Shown: piece after piece, positions 11,901 to 27,100 of the stretch
Layout: every line of letters starts with the position of its first letter
Position numbering within the stretch: the first letter of the stretch is position 1
Assembly: GCA_900660155.1 (NCBI GenBank)
Contig: CABFPE010000350.1
Location: 463,395-527,394, forward strand
Source of the DNA: Hofstenia miamia
Lineage: Eukaryota; Xenacoelomorpha; Acoela; Hofsteniidae
Direction of reading: 5' to 3'
DNA: 64,000 bases
Notes under the pieces: generated by a model
What the model was told of the DNA's origin: nothing
Databases searched by the model: none
What the model saw: the letters and a program-made list of their open reading frames with translations, nothing else
Made by a program: the position numbers and the translations under genes

Positions 11901-14900
11901 AGATTTTTATTTCTCTCTTGAAAAAATCTTTTTATGGGAACACTGCGTTGATTTCTCAAGGAACCATTTTATGCATTCTATTTTTATTATTGCTATTGTA
12001 GATATGTACTTTATTGATAATTGTGATGTTAGCAGTTTAACAATTGTGCTACAAATGGAAGAGCTAATTCATATGTCAAATTAACGCGATCAACAAAATT
12101 GCAACAAAGCAATTATAATACATTGAAATCGCATTGCGTTTCGTGTTGAATACATCAATTCGTTAATCCACAAACCAATTAAATTGATGTTTCCATGCAC
12201 GCTTTTTCAATCCTTGTGCATAAATAATGTCTGACCACGTCTACATTCAGAAGTAAAAGAGACATAACCCTCAACTAATTTAGTTAAGAAACTTTATATA
12301 GATTTCCTTGAAAAGATAGAAAGAAAGATTAAAAAGAAAAAGGCAACCATGCAATGCTATTACAAACCTGTCTAGCTTTGCTTCCAGTAACAGCAATCAC
12401 TCTTCGCACTCCTTTAGAAATAGCTTCCTCTGAAACCAAGACAAACAATTCAATGTGACCGCTATTTCTTACATGTCTAAAACAAAAATTTAACATTCAA
12501 GAATTGGAAATACTACAAAATAAGTCCATTATTCCAAAATACTCAATGTTTAGTGCGATCGATATTTGTCCCTTAAAAAACTACATTTAGCGAAAAAACT
12601 GATATAAAAGTACAATTTTGATTTTTAGTATTTAAAAAACAAATCGTGAATAATTTATATTTGTTCAAATATGTAAGAAGAAATCTTTCTAATTTGTATT
12701 TGCAAAAGAACAGTCTTTATTAAATAACTTTGTTAGAAAATTGCTTTGCTGCTAAATTAAGGAAGAGCTCTTTCAAGAAGATTCGCGATGTAAAACCTAG
12801 TAGAAGTGCACATCGCGCAGTGTAAATTTAAGTAAACCTTTAAAATGTGTTATAGGGCTTTGTGCATTCATAGTATTAGTCACGTAATGAGCTAAATTCC
12901 ATGTCTACAATGAGATGATATTTCAACATCCGGGAACGCCGTAGCCGCCGAAGAAAATGTGCTAAGCGTCAAACTTGAAAGCATTAAAAAATAATGTTTA
13001 CTAAACCTTAACAGTTCCTGCCAGAGCCAATACTTACAATCTCATATATCTCTTTTCAAAACAAATGGCTAATTACATGCCAATTAGTCTATTTTATACA
13101 TTTAGCGGTGGTATTAATTCCTGAGGAGTAAACTAACGAATAATAGATGTTTTCTTTATAATTCTTAGACATGTCTTAATTATACATGTCATGTCTGCGA
13201 GATGTAATCTTGAAAAAAGCTAAACTTAATACGTTAATAATTGTGAGTTCATTTACAATAGTAGAAAAATAATGCTTTCTATGTTTCAAACGAGCACCTA
13301 TGATAAGTTTCCACAAATATGCATGGTGGCCTTAACTACAATATAAAATCATTTTCCTAATAGGTTGATCATATGGTTATTATGAAATGAATACACTGTC
13401 TATCTATCGGTATGATTTCAAAACGTCACTTTCGACATCCATGCATTCCAAGGGCTATGCGAACAATTTTCGATCGTATTAAGGGCTACAGAGCATCAGA
13501 ATTTGAGAACGCCTGGGGGTTAGACCAAAAACAAATTTGAAATTTAAACAAACAAGAAACTAAAATATAAGTTCCCAACCTGTGATATGGTTTTTCCAAC
13601 AAACTATTTAGAAAATCAGAAAAAGATTATGCAATAAAAAAATTCAAGCTAACAGCAGATAAATGCTTTTTCGTTGAACTTTACTAGGACAACCTACAAT
13701 ATCAGCATAATAATTGATAACTACATTAAAATTCACCAAAGGTTTTCATGAATTTTTCAAGCTCGTAAACATAATACTTACTCCTGGTTATTTTATCGTT
13801 CGAGAGTTAAACCCAACTTACATTCATCATTGAATTTCCTCCACTTTGAAGTTAAATAATGACTAACGTTTGTATTTATTATTGATATAGAAATTTCACT
13901 AAATTTGAGAAACTCTTAGCTTTGCAGCAAAGCACGATTTTTAATGCATGATTACTTGAATTCAGATGTTAAATGCTTGTCAGGTTTCTACATAATTAGC
14001 TTACTGTTTCCAAATGTCGACCAATTTCTCACATATATCAGAAGCTCAGGGCTGGAAACAGCAGTCGCTGGTAATCTCAATTATGTGCTGTTATTAACAG
14101 TAGCTCTTAAATGAAACCAAGTTTTTGAGGTGTGCAGCAAGATTGAGCAAACACTTTTCGAGCGAATATCATTAGCATTGCCTAACTATTGCGATATTGC
14201 CGAATATATTGTTGATAAGACGGCTCTGCACAGCTTTTTAGTCCTGAACGGAAAACCTTACGCTACCTCTAGCAACAAAAACATTCTGTACTAGATGTTC
14301 TCGAAACGGATGACGATGTTCGCTCAGACAGTGAATCTTTTAGAATTCTCAAAGACTTCCTGGAAAGTAAAACTGTGATCCTACAAATGACCGGAAATTT
14401 TGAATAAACGAAAGTAAATTCTCTGCTTGCTATTTGCGATTCGTCAGTAAGAAAGAATGGAGAATTTCAAAGAACATCAATGACAAGAAAATCGTGATGA
14501 TAGAGATTAAATCAACTGACTTCCCAATTCTCAAAACCCTGGCACACTTCAAAAATTGTCCATATATGAAGCCTCTGTGCAGCGTCTTTTTTTAAAGCAG
14601 ACACTTGTGCACAACCAACTTCGTGCCACCAGTTCTCGGAAATTGGATGATCCTTTCGAACGCTACAACTTCTTCAGAATCATGAAAATTACCGAGAAAG
14701 AAGAAAAGCAACAGCTGAGACAAACTAGTAAATGAAACCTTATTTTGACATAGCAATGGAGTTGTGTGCTAGATATGACATCAATCTTCCAGAAAACTGA
14801 CAGTGCAAACCGTCTCACAGCTTATATATATACACATTTTGCATTTAAATTAGGTTTCTCTTCATTAATATGAATTGATTCTGCGATTTTGGTGCATTTC

Positions 14901-15123
14901 TTTTTCATTAAAATATTAAAGTCGGATTGTAAGTTTCCATATAGATGTTCTTGAATTCGTGTTTTCAAATGCCTTCTTAGTATCAAATTATTTATTTTAG
15001 TTTACTTTGATATTAATGATTTGTAAATTTTTAGTTTTACCATCAATTAATTTTGTTTTTGACTGACGATGGTACAGTAAGTACCGAAAGTACTTTCAAT
15101 TAAAATTTTCGTTTTTTCATAAG

Positions 15124-15162
<39 letters not shown>

Positions 15163-18100
15163 ATTCTCAAAGGTGCCTAATATAGAGGAAATATTATCCG
15201 TAAAAAATTGGATAAAGCGTTAGCAGAAGTCAACATTGACCATGCAAAGCTTCAGTCATTAATATTTTTTTATTTGCATATTATCCATATTATCATTGAC
15301 GGTTTCTGATTACAAAGAACTTAGAAGAGGCAAAGCTGTCCTTAAAACGGATTATAAAACAGGGTATAAATACCCAGTGACAATTGTTGTTACATTTCAG
15401 CAAATAAAATACCTGGGTTTGCTTAAAACGAACTTAATTTTGTAACTAAATTGTGTCTATTATTTGGGAACAGGAACGATCGTATTTGTACTAATATGTC
15501 AAATCAAATTGAAAATGATTCATAAATTGTTTCCTCCGTTTGATCAATTGTGTTTTAATGCAACATCATTCCGGAAATTCTGGGGAAAAGAATCTTATTC
15601 GACAAAATATATAAGAACAAGCAAAGAAACCCCATTTAACTCAAACGTATCACAGTTTAGAAACTGCCCATAATAAATCATTGCAGACTTCGATTAGTGA
15701 TCTCACTGAAATCTATGATGAAATTCTTTTAAACATAAACTTGAAGGAAAATGAAATGGAAACAAAGTCTAATATAGCATGCAGTAGTAGAAATAGAGAA
15801 AAGTATTTGCTGGCCATAAAAGCATTTAGATCAAAATGCTGGAGTGAAAATGAAAAAGGAATTGCTCAACCACTTCAAAGAGCTACAATTGAATACAAAA
15901 ATCACTAAAGGCCTGATTAAGAAAATTCTCCAAAGAAATGATGTTAAGTGTCTTGATGATAGCACAATTTTAAGTTTCGCAAAAAGTCCGCAGTGCCCTA
16001 ACTTTTTTTGTTTTTTTTTTCATTTTATATTTAGTTTTAATTGAATATTTTATATAATATAATTTTTGAGTACGCAGTGAGAAAATAATTATAATTTGTG
16101 CACACAATGGGACGAATAAATTTTAGTGTACACAGTGGGAAAATATAGCGAAAATGTACAAAATAAGAAAAATATTTTTTGCGTACAGACTGGGAACTAT
16201 AAAAAATATTTTATTTCCTATAGTGTAGACAAAGTGAGTTTAAATGGTCTTAAACTTGAAGAATAATATCGTGTGTTACTTTACTATGTTCTAATAGCAA
16301 ACTATTAAAATGAATGTTTTATCTACTCTTGATATCAAAAGTCCTCTGCAAAACATTAATGCTGAATTTAAATGGCAAATATATTTTTAAAAGACTTTCC
16401 TGAAACTGATGACTAGGAAACCGAAATAAAAATAGGGACAAAATGGGCAAACAAGACGAATTCCACAGTTAGGGGCAAAAGGCAACATAAAGTGGCAAAG
16501 AAGTTGCATTTGATTTTTTGAAAGTCGACATACCATTATACAAGTTTCGGCATAGCGAACTTCAAGGGTTATTGCGAGACAAAGTAATTGATCCCCAAAT
16601 GAAACTGCATGCCGCAAGCAGAAAAATATGAATTTGACTTTGAATTTGCGCACATAAAGAACCACCGCAAAGATAAGAAATTTGCCATTCAATGCGATGA
16701 AGCATGTATTGGAGAGCGAAATTTGTTCATGTTCTAGTCGTAGAAGAAACTCATTCATTGTTGATTTTCCATACACTTATTCACGATTTGTCGATTTGAA
16801 GATAATTCACTACAAAAAATTATCAGTGCTAAATGGTGGATGAGCGTGTGCGCAACCTCCTGCTACCATTATGTGAAAGGACCTAAGAAATACTATTAAA
16901 TATTATAATATAGTAGATATGCTTAAGTTGCTTACACCATCTGGTGAGCACATGGATAGGCTTGTAATCACTACTTTGAATTTTGGCAAAGATTAATACC
17001 TCTCTCTTGATTTAATCCTTTGACGAAATGTAGAGCATTATTGCATCATTTAATAATTTGACTGGCGCTTTGAAATAAAGGCCGAGTCAGATGCATTACT
17101 CAGTATTAGCGCTCTTTGGGAGAGGCTTGAACAACAGCAATCGTAAAAACGACCAGCGTGCAACATTAATTAGTGCCTTGAGGGGTTTTCTATATACCAC
17201 ATGATTTTTTCCTGTAAGTAACTATTTCATTTTTTTCAATATCTAATAGAACATCTAATAGGTCAGTGTCAACATCGCATTCTAACCCAAGTATTGAAGA
17301 GCAAGGAAATGATAAAGCCTCTGTGACAGAAAACAAAGAAGAATTTATTCCAAAATGGAAGAAGAAAATATACGAAAGTCACCTTTTGCATGTGAAAATA
17401 GCCCAACCTTAGATTTGAATGCAACAAACAGTATAGATCCTCTAAGTGTATTTTATCAGTTCTTTACTGAAGATTTGTTAGAGCACATTGTTTTCCAGTC
17501 AAATTTATCTGCAACAAAAAGCCAAAAGACACATAAAGCACTTAAAATTGCTTTTTAGGAATAATGCTTATGAATTGTATTAATAAATTGCCTTCCTATC
17601 GTCACTTTTGGTCATCAGATACGATACTCAGTTGATTATGTGGCAAATTCAATGTCTAGAGTGAGATTTGAGTGGATCCTATCGCATATTCATCTAAATG
17701 ATAATCAGAAAGCACCAAACCGAGATGATCCAAACGATGATAGTTTGTATAAAATACGACCTTTCCTTGACACAGTGTGTGGTCAATTTATAAAGAATTA
17801 CAATCCTACAGAACATCAATGAATTGACGAGAGCATGATCAAATTCAAAGCTCGTTCATCACTAAAACAATATATGCCTCTGAAAACTACAAAAAAGGTT
17901 ATAAGATGTGGGTTAGAGCATGTTCTAATGTATATCTGAAACTGGACTTGGAGAAAGAGTTGTCAAGGACTTGTGTCAACCAATTCTAGGTAAATCTTAC
18001 AAAATTTATTCTGATAATTATTTTTCATCCATAAACATAGCTAAAGGTTGGCTACTGCGGAAACATATGATCTAACAGGAAAAAACTTCAACTGATGGTA

Positions 18101-21100
18101 GAAGACAAAGAGATGACCAGGGGAGATAGTGATTATAGAATGGATAATTCAGGGTTTCATGTTGTAAATGGATGGACAAGAAAGCAGTATTTGTTGTTTC
18201 TTCATTTCATGATGTTTCAAAAGTTAGAAATTACTAGAAAGCAAAAAGATGGCTTAACTGAAACGTATCCTTGCCCTGTACCAATTATTGTATATAACAA
18301 GCACATGGGGTATGTGGACCTATCTGATATGATGAAAGGTACTTATGAGGTTGATAGAAATAGTGGATAAAAATACTTCTACATCTTCTTGATGTTTCAA
18401 TTGTCAATATTTTCATTATTAACAAGGAATTAACTATCGAAAGTCTAAGCCTATTTGACTTTCGATGTAGATTAATTTATGGTCTCATTTTGATGTACTG
18501 AACTATTGAAACGCAAAAGCACAGATGCACCAAGAACTCCATGGCCAAAAAAGAAAAAAACTTCAGAGAATTGCTAGAGAAATCAGACAAGACCAGTCAG
18601 CTCATCTTCCTACATTTGTGCCACAAAAAAGACGGTGTCATTTTTGTAGTACAAGGCAAATCCTCATCAAACCCAATGGCTTTGTGAAGTCTGTGATGTG
18701 TCTTTATGCCTTAGTGGTAATCCAAATAGCTTTTCAGCATTTCACAAGCAATAAGCAATAAATAAAAATTATTATTCAAATAGATTTCTGTTGTTCAGTT
18801 TTGTTTTTAGTTTGAGATTAGGGACATGCTGCTGTAGCAATACTTTTTTCAAAGTTTGAGCTTTATTTTTGTATGTAAGAGGAAATAAATGCCTTTATAT
18901 AACCATATATAAGCAACAAAAGTGGCTTCCATATGCAATTTTTAACTTTTTTGTAATGAACCACTAATGTCAAGTGTTTGCAAAAATGCATCACCTCAGA
19001 AAATGTGTGTATGGTGTGTGTGTAATAAATAATAATAATAATCAATGACTTTATTTAGCCGCTGAAGGCATACACAACAAAAAAATAAAAACAAGTCAAG
19101 TTTTACGGCAGCGAGGACAGTCACAGGAGATGAAATAGGAGCAAATGGAAGAGTAGGCGAAGTTGGAGAAGGGCTCAGCAAAGAGGAAAGCCATCAAAGA
19201 TTTCTTGAAACTCGGTGGCGGGGAAAAGGAATCAATCGCTGTTGGAGGGCTGCGAGTCAAGATGTAATTAGCAGTAGTACAAGCACGATTGAAAAACGAG
19301 TGAAGGGTGCGATGTTTCTTTGTACGACGAATGGAGAAGGTGACAACATCATCAGAGCGAGTGCAGCAGGAATTAGAGAACTTAATGAAATCAAAAGGAT
19401 CAAGATCCAATTTGCGAGTCAGTAGTCGATTGAACAGAAGGAGATCACAGGCATGGAAGTAGAGTGACAGCGGGAGAGTGGAGAATTTCAGCAGAGCGTC
19501 TTTATAGTCCAAAGAGGAAATCCATTTGAAAGCGCGTTTCTGGAAACGCGCGTAATTCAAAATGCTTTTAGGAATGCATTAATAGCTCTCTTACGATTAA
19601 AATAGCAAACAAATTCAGTCGATTTTTTTCAAAAAATGAAATACTTGGTTTCACTTGACGGGTATTCATTATAAACAGCAAAATGGCGTCTATTATATAG
19701 CAGCAAATTTTATTGGGTCCTGCTTAATAACAGTTTAACATTGTAATTTTTGCTATCGCAACTCCATTACAAGCACTCTTGTCTCTACTTCGCTCAATCA
19801 ATTTTGTGTTACAAAAACTGCAATTATACCGGTTCGAATAGTAACCAATTCGAACCAAGGTCTAAGATACTATGCGAGCACTAGCTTAATCATCTTGACT
19901 ATCTGGTAACATTCAATTTGAGTGAAATTAATAAAATCATTTGGCATTATTTCGACTTATAGCGTTCACTATAAAAATAAATATAAATAAAAATTTACTT
20001 CTTCAATTATATATTTCATTTCCAATACACGTACACATGGTGGATTGACCATATGTAAATCGGATGCTAAGAAAATAACTCGATTCGATTAAAGCATTGA
20101 AAATATAAATTTAAGAATAAGTAGATATGACAAACGTAAGAGCTAAATATAGCCGTTTTAAACTGCTATAATACACCGTCGGTTTTGGCAGGCAACATCA
20201 ATCGTATTAACGTGCTAAATGCATAAAAATTTTAAAGACGTACGTTTTATAACCTTATAAATTATAACAAACAATAGCATCTGTAATATATATTTGAGGA
20301 ACGATTTTAAGGAAAATATATTTGATGTACGAATGTAATTGTTCTGAACATAATATCAATTTCGTGTAACTGCCAAACAAACACACAATTGTAGGGATTT
20401 TTTGCGATAGCGGGATATATTTACAATAAATTTCTTTGCTATTTGTAGCGTAAAGTGTCTTACGTTCCTCCGCAGAACTCAATGCTGTACTGACTTCCGG
20501 TAACGCTTGCGTCATTTAGAGAAGCAATGGGAGCCCCAACTGAAACAACGTTAACAGGATCAGGATATGTTTCTCCGAAAACCGCACGTAGTCCTTGGAT
20601 GGCGCGACCTTCAGCCAATGGGACAGGAGCGGAAAAGACATGTAGGTTTTCAGAAATAATCTTATTCACAATTGATTCCGTCGATTGGATTTCTTTTGAA
20701 TTCATTGCATTCTAAATCATAAAAACTTAAAAAAGTCAACGATGCTAAAATAACCCTATATGTTTGGAAATCGCATACTGTGAGATTGGACTGTAATAAA
20801 GGAAAAAGAACGTTCGAAAAATAGAATAAAACTCGAAAAAGAAATTTCAATTTAAATACAAGCCTGGAGTATACTGTGATGAATACCAATGCAAAGATGT
20901 ATAAATTTTCTACAGAAAATTATATTGAACTTAGTTTCTTCTTGGACGACGCCTACTGTTCTATTTATAGGACAGATAATGATAATTCTATTTTTTACTT
21001 TGAAATTTTGAATATATTGCTGGTATCACACTAATACTTCTTTGTGTAAGTGAGATTAGGAATGCTGAATTTTTTATGATAGTCTATATGGCAATACACA

Positions 21101-24100
21101 TATTTAATTTGAAAAAATACCAGCAAAAAGTTGAAAAAACACTCACTTTTCAGGCATTTGATGCACAGTATGTTATTGTGAAATTTTATTCAAAACCAAA
21201 CCGAAAGTCGACTTATATTCGAAGTTCAACATTTAAACAAGTTAATCACATATTTCAGGCCCGGGTGTAACATGTATTAAATCACGGCCACGCTTAAATA
21301 AGTTTAACCATGGCCGTGATTAGATTCAAAACATGACTGTCCTTTAATAGGGTAGTAGGCGTAAATAGGTTAATGTAGCATTAACCAATAAGAGTAAAAT
21401 AGTAAATTAGGCAGATTTCGTATGTTATTATGGCCGATATCCGCAAAAGTGAATGTTTTGCCATTTAGGTGGTAGCACACTATCAAATATGCATGACCAA
21501 TATTTGGAAAACAAAATGTTAAACGAATGTTTGCAAGTATATCCACCCAGTCAAACACGTTATTAGAGAAGTCATTAAACTTTCTATCCGACAAATAAAA
21601 ATCAAAATAATTTAGATGTTTTGCGCCAAACAAGTTAATTATTTAATAATAAACTAATTAAAACTGATAAAATGAACAGTAACGGTTATCCAAGTTTGTG
21701 GTAATTTTGTTACGCCAAGAACAACTAGAATAAGATTTTAATCACAAATCGAATAGGAAGCACCTGATGTCTTGTGACTTTACCACATTTTTAAACTACT
21801 TTTTGTCTGCACCCTATGGGAACAATTCTAACTTTGCATATTTAGATTCAACAAAAACATCAATAGGCTGTTTGTTACTTGAAAAACCTTAATGCTCTGA
21901 TTTCATGAACAATTTAATGTTAATTTAGCTTTTACTCAAAAATGGGTATATTCTGAAATTTTAATTCATTTATAGTTTTTGTATGCAACGATTTTTGCAT
22001 ATGCTATGTCAAGAAGACATAGTAATTTGAATTTAAATACATGATAAGTAAGGAGCTAGATACCATTGTAAATCACATGAAACTTAAATATAGATTTCTC
22101 AGTTTTGCAGAAAAGTTATACTAGAGATTAAGAAGATGAAGTGCAATTTGGTACCTCAAGTAGATTTTGGACCTCAAAAGACAAACTCCCTTTTATCAAT
22201 ATCTACTGCTTTGTTCAATATAGAAGGTCTACAGAGTGAACAGATTAACATATCCTTTGACCAAATTAAGCACATTACTTAGCTTTTAACCTAATTGCTC
22301 TTTCCTTTCCAATTGTACTTCTACTGCAAAAAAATTAATTGAAATAATCGCGGGAAAATTAAGGGATCGAAATCAGCCGGAAATTTTATTTACTTGGTGA
22401 AATTTAGGCGAAACTTTGTGTGTCTTGAAATGTAGGCTTGGTGAGGGCTGAGGCTATGAATTTGGACCTGCGGCCAACTCTGGATAAAAAATTTTAATGG
22501 TAAAATACCCCTGAAAATTGGAGTTAGATTTTTATGCATAGTTTTAAAATTTAGTTTAGCTTAAAATCTAAAGAAGAAATTAAAAAATTTTCATATATAA
22601 AAACCTATATATACACTTTGTTGCCAAAACTTTGACCTTATTTTATTTAAACATTGTTTAACAAGGCCTTGTTGTTTAACCATTAAATTGTTCCTTTATC
22701 TATTCCGCATCAATATAACTGTTTATTCAAAATGACAAACTTGCCTATGCGGAATTCATTTATGCGCAAAGCAAGTGGTTAATTAACTAATTTACTTTCA
22801 ATGGCTTTTCTTTGGCATTTGTGATGCAAAGCTTGGGTTATTTAATTATTGCCATTGCGAAAAGACTATTTTCGATGTTTTGCATTTCGTCCATGTGTTT
22901 ATGCACAAAAAAACATAAATAGACGTGTAGCATTTATTGACAGAATATAACTGTAACGTAAATAAATACATGTTTAATAACAATTGTATCAAAAACGAGC
23001 GCTGCCCAGGTCAAAGCACCCAAATTAATGTAAACTGTTTAACAATAAAGCAGAATTTCAAGCAAATGTTTCCGTTTGTCTGACGTGTTGTTTGACGAAT
23101 GTTGATATTTTAGCACCGCATAATGTTTCCTGAAAAATTAAGATTGATTGTTTCTTTGATGATATAAACCCGCTTCAGTCGGGACGCAGACCTCAGAGAA
23201 AACCGCGCACACATCTGGCAGTCACTCACACAAACAACATCTCTTAAAGTGTGAACCCGGCATTAGCTTGAGCGCGCACATCAGGGAAATGCCGCGCAAT
23301 AAATTAATTGATTTCCCTTATCATTACCTGCAACATCTATAATCGAAAACAACAATGTCTTATTATTATTGATGTTGCAACTTGTTTCTCGACACCGCGC
23401 ACAGATCCAGGAGCCGCTCCCTAGAGGAATTAAATCGATGTCTGCGCATGAACTTAGTTTACAAGCAGAATTCTAAAAAACCCAAAAATTAGCATGACAA
23501 TCAGGTTCTAGCAAGGATGCCTAAAAATTAATTGACTGAAAATTAATTTAAATTAATTGATTTCAAGCATTCAAAATTTAACATAATTGATTTTGGGAAT
23601 TAAAAATTAAATTTATTAATTTTTTACCGTGCAATAAATTTAAATTAATTGTTGTTTTGAAATCTATGATATGATTTGAATACATATGAAACAAAAGATA
23701 GTCAACTGTTGTTGGTTGCCAGCACCTTCATGGTGCATTGTTTTCATAGAGCAATAATCTTGTAGAAAACACTTCATTGATTGTGTACAACAGTCTAACA
23801 GCCAATCAACGTTTTGCGTTGTGTTACAATTTCCATAAACTCTGGATCTTTCTAATAGTGGTTTCCTCTTTCTAATTCACTGGAAGCATACACAATATGT
23901 TACCAACATTAATTACATTGCACCTTTGAGAAATTGATACTACCATGTATTATGAAACCCATTTTCTCAAAAAGAGAGAATTACAAGGAATGGTAGATTT
24001 ATCCGACCAAAAACCAAACGTGTTGGAACCTTTTTTCAGCACCGCAATTTCTCATTGTGCAATCTATGCACCACATGCTCTCATCAACTTACAAATGCAA

Positions 24101-27100
24101 AAGTTTTTTAAAGGTTAACAACCTTCTTAGGGATGAAAAACTTCTGATTGTATTGAGAAATTGGCAATGTGTCAATTAATTTAAATAAATTGCAATTAAT
24201 TGATTTTAATTGATAGCAATTAAAGTTAATTGATTTTTACGATTCGAAATTTGAAAATTAATTTAAATAATTTTTTAGGCATCACTGGGTTCTAGAGCGT
24301 TATCTGCATACAATAATGAAATACAATTCTAAATCATTATTTCCTACTCTTGCGATTTAAACAACTCGCATATTTTCCAATACACTTCTCCATTTCATTC
24401 AAAAATGTACGATGGAGACAAAAATTGTTTGACCGTAAGTTGGATGCAACTTTGTGCAGGAAAGCTCTATTTGCATTTGAATTTTCTCTTCATTTCATTT
24501 AAATTTAACCTAAAAGCTTCCAAAAGCCATATTTTCATTTTAAATAATTTTTTATGTAAAAATTTAATGTGAAAAATTTGGTAATATGAGCTTGATTTTA
24601 CAAACTTTTTAGTTTCCAATACATGTTACAACTAGGCCATTTAAAAATTTTGAAATGCTCTGTGAATTTTGAATTCATAATATGTCATTATTTCTGGAAC
24701 AAAACAACAAGAAACTGATTGAATTTTATACATGCAAATATCTGTTTTAGCGTCGTTACTTTATTAATTAACATTATGCGTAAAACCATGAATTTACTTT
24801 CAAATATATGTTTCTAGAACCCCACTCAACAGGCTCGGAATAGTGCGTTTCTACTGATATGACATTAAATACATTTATAAAATCAACTGTCCATTTGAAG
24901 TTATGAATACCAGGCATTTAAATTAAGTTACATGACGAATTTTGAGTGTGTGTCTAGTAAGCAATTATTTCATAAGCATGCGAAAGATTTGTAAGAAAGG
25001 CTGATTTGCAAGCACACCTAGTATACATAAAATGACATACATTACAAGTGAAGTCGAATCGTAAATAATCAGGAGCAACTAGAGAACCTCTTTGATCAGA
25101 TTCCACATCGAGGACTTCCCTCAGAGCAAAATTGAGCAAATGGGTGGCAGTGTGGTTGTTCATGACTGGACGTCGTCGCTCAGCATCGACCAAAAGAGCA
25201 ACCGTGTCGCCGACGGAGAACTGTCCACATGTGACGAAACCTACATGGATGATGTACCCTCCACGAACTTGAACATTTGTGACCTTCATCGAGCAGTTCT
25301 AAAAGAATGGCGGCATCAAATAGAGTTCATTAATTGAAACAATAGCACAATTAAGAAAGTCAAAATAGCAGAATCTCCAGTAATACTTCCGTGTCACACG
25401 CTGTAACAAAACAAAATGAAAATTATTGTATTATAATATTTGTCACAATATACAATTATTGCGGCGTTCATTGAAGAGCAATTTAGTTATAATGAACAAG
25501 AAATTAAATAAATATTATTCGTTTAAAGATATTAAGAGTTCAACACAAGGCTAAACCTAAAATTAAATAAAAATATATGATTTACCTCACCATCTTCTTT
25601 GTAAATTAGACCTTCATCAAAAATTTGACCACCAGCTTCAGCGTAAAAGCAAGTGCTGTCTAAGACTAATCCAGCCTCCTCCTGTTCAGAAACAGTAGAG
25701 TGGAAAGATTTATCTCTACGAATTCGGAGAATTTTAGCTTTTATGGTGCCAAAATCTAAATACAATTTCAATAGAATCATCGAAAGCCAGCTCATTATTA
25801 TACCAGATCTAAAGTTATAAAGTTTTTCTTTTCATTTCACTAAGAGTTTTAAAGTTCTTTTTCATTTTAGCTCATTGTAGAATTCAAATTAGATTTAAAA
25901 AATGTATCAAAATGAAACCAATTTTGCGAAATTAAACAAATGCCAGTTTAGCGCAATTTTAGTAGACATTTTCTACTTTTAATGATAATTAGGATTAAAA
26001 TCGAAGCATAGTTTACGAGTTACTGAGGAGAAATAGTTCACGTTTTAAATATTTTAAATGATATATAGCTAGTTTGTGGAAATATACTATCAATAGTACT
26101 ATTCATTTTTTATACTTATAACAAATACGCCCAATAGAAAAGACAGGTTGGTAACTAATTAATAATTTTCGCATAAAATCAATTATTTTTTAAAGAAACT
26201 AATGTATGAAGCGGTAAATTGATAGTAATTGTGTAGCCTAAATTATTGATGAACACTGCCGAAATGTAATTTAAGCGTGTTGCAATATGTTATTTTAGTT
26301 GCATATGAAATTTCCATCAAATTTTCTAAAACGTTTACCATAAATTCCGTTATCAGCAGTATAATTGTATTTGCTACTATCATCCGTCTTGGGGACTCCT
26401 TCAGATTCCATCTCTGATATAGAGTGCACATCCAACATGATTCTATCATCAAGAACTTGTGCTTCACTTTTGGATGCTTCCTAAATTTACAACTAAAGTA
26501 CAATTGAATAAATATTATATAGAAATACAACCAAAGAAGCCTAAATATTAAATGTATTTGGAGTTAAAAGCGTTATGAGAATGTTTTACAGAGGATGAGC
26601 AAAGGTCATTTCACCTTTATAAATGATAATAAAATATCGACCACTAACAAAACGTATTTTTGATACTAAATTTATTAAAATACTTCTACTTTCTACAGTG
26701 TATAACAGATTTTAACAAAATAAGTAGAGCAAAAATTAAAGACATCTGGGAATGGGAAGACAATATTCCTTGTTATCAAACAGTTCTTCATGCAATATAT
26801 TGTTTTGAAGAACAGACCATCCAAGTCAGGTAAATGACAGAAAATATGCTCTTGTTTGCGGTGATGATTGCCTGCAGACAAGAGTAAAACGGTCGTCAAT
26901 AATTTCATATTTATAACAATTCTCAACTTGTTTGATTACGGTAAAACATGAGTTGATATGTGAAGATTTGTTGAATAAGATAATGGTAATCACTGTTAAT
27001 GGGTAATTGGATAATTTCTGATGAAGCTACATTCACTGCACCTATAGATTCAGAAATTACCAGAAATCGTGAATTTGGAAACAAATCTACCAAATGAGAC

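Larger units (their letters stand above)
10280..12367 (-). other. AlaRS introns 14-16 region
   Basis: Intron 16 (10280-10993), intron 15 (11198-11482) and intron 14 (11600-12367) flank exons 16 and 15. No mobile element or RNA gene was recognised in them. Confidence 0.6.

Noticed and set aside
13430-13520. Plus-strand piece [20 protein letters not shown], faintly like a transposon-associated domain
   Set aside because: Only about 25 residues with no neighbouring support; similarity could be chance.
16387-16776. 129-residue minus-strand frame
   Set aside because: No recognisable domain. The plus strand of the same DNA shows hAT-like pieces, so this is probably a shadow.
25034-25046. GTAATG donor for AlaRS exon 12
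   Set aside because: It would leave phase 1 and create a stop in exon 13; GTATGT five bases later keeps phase 0.
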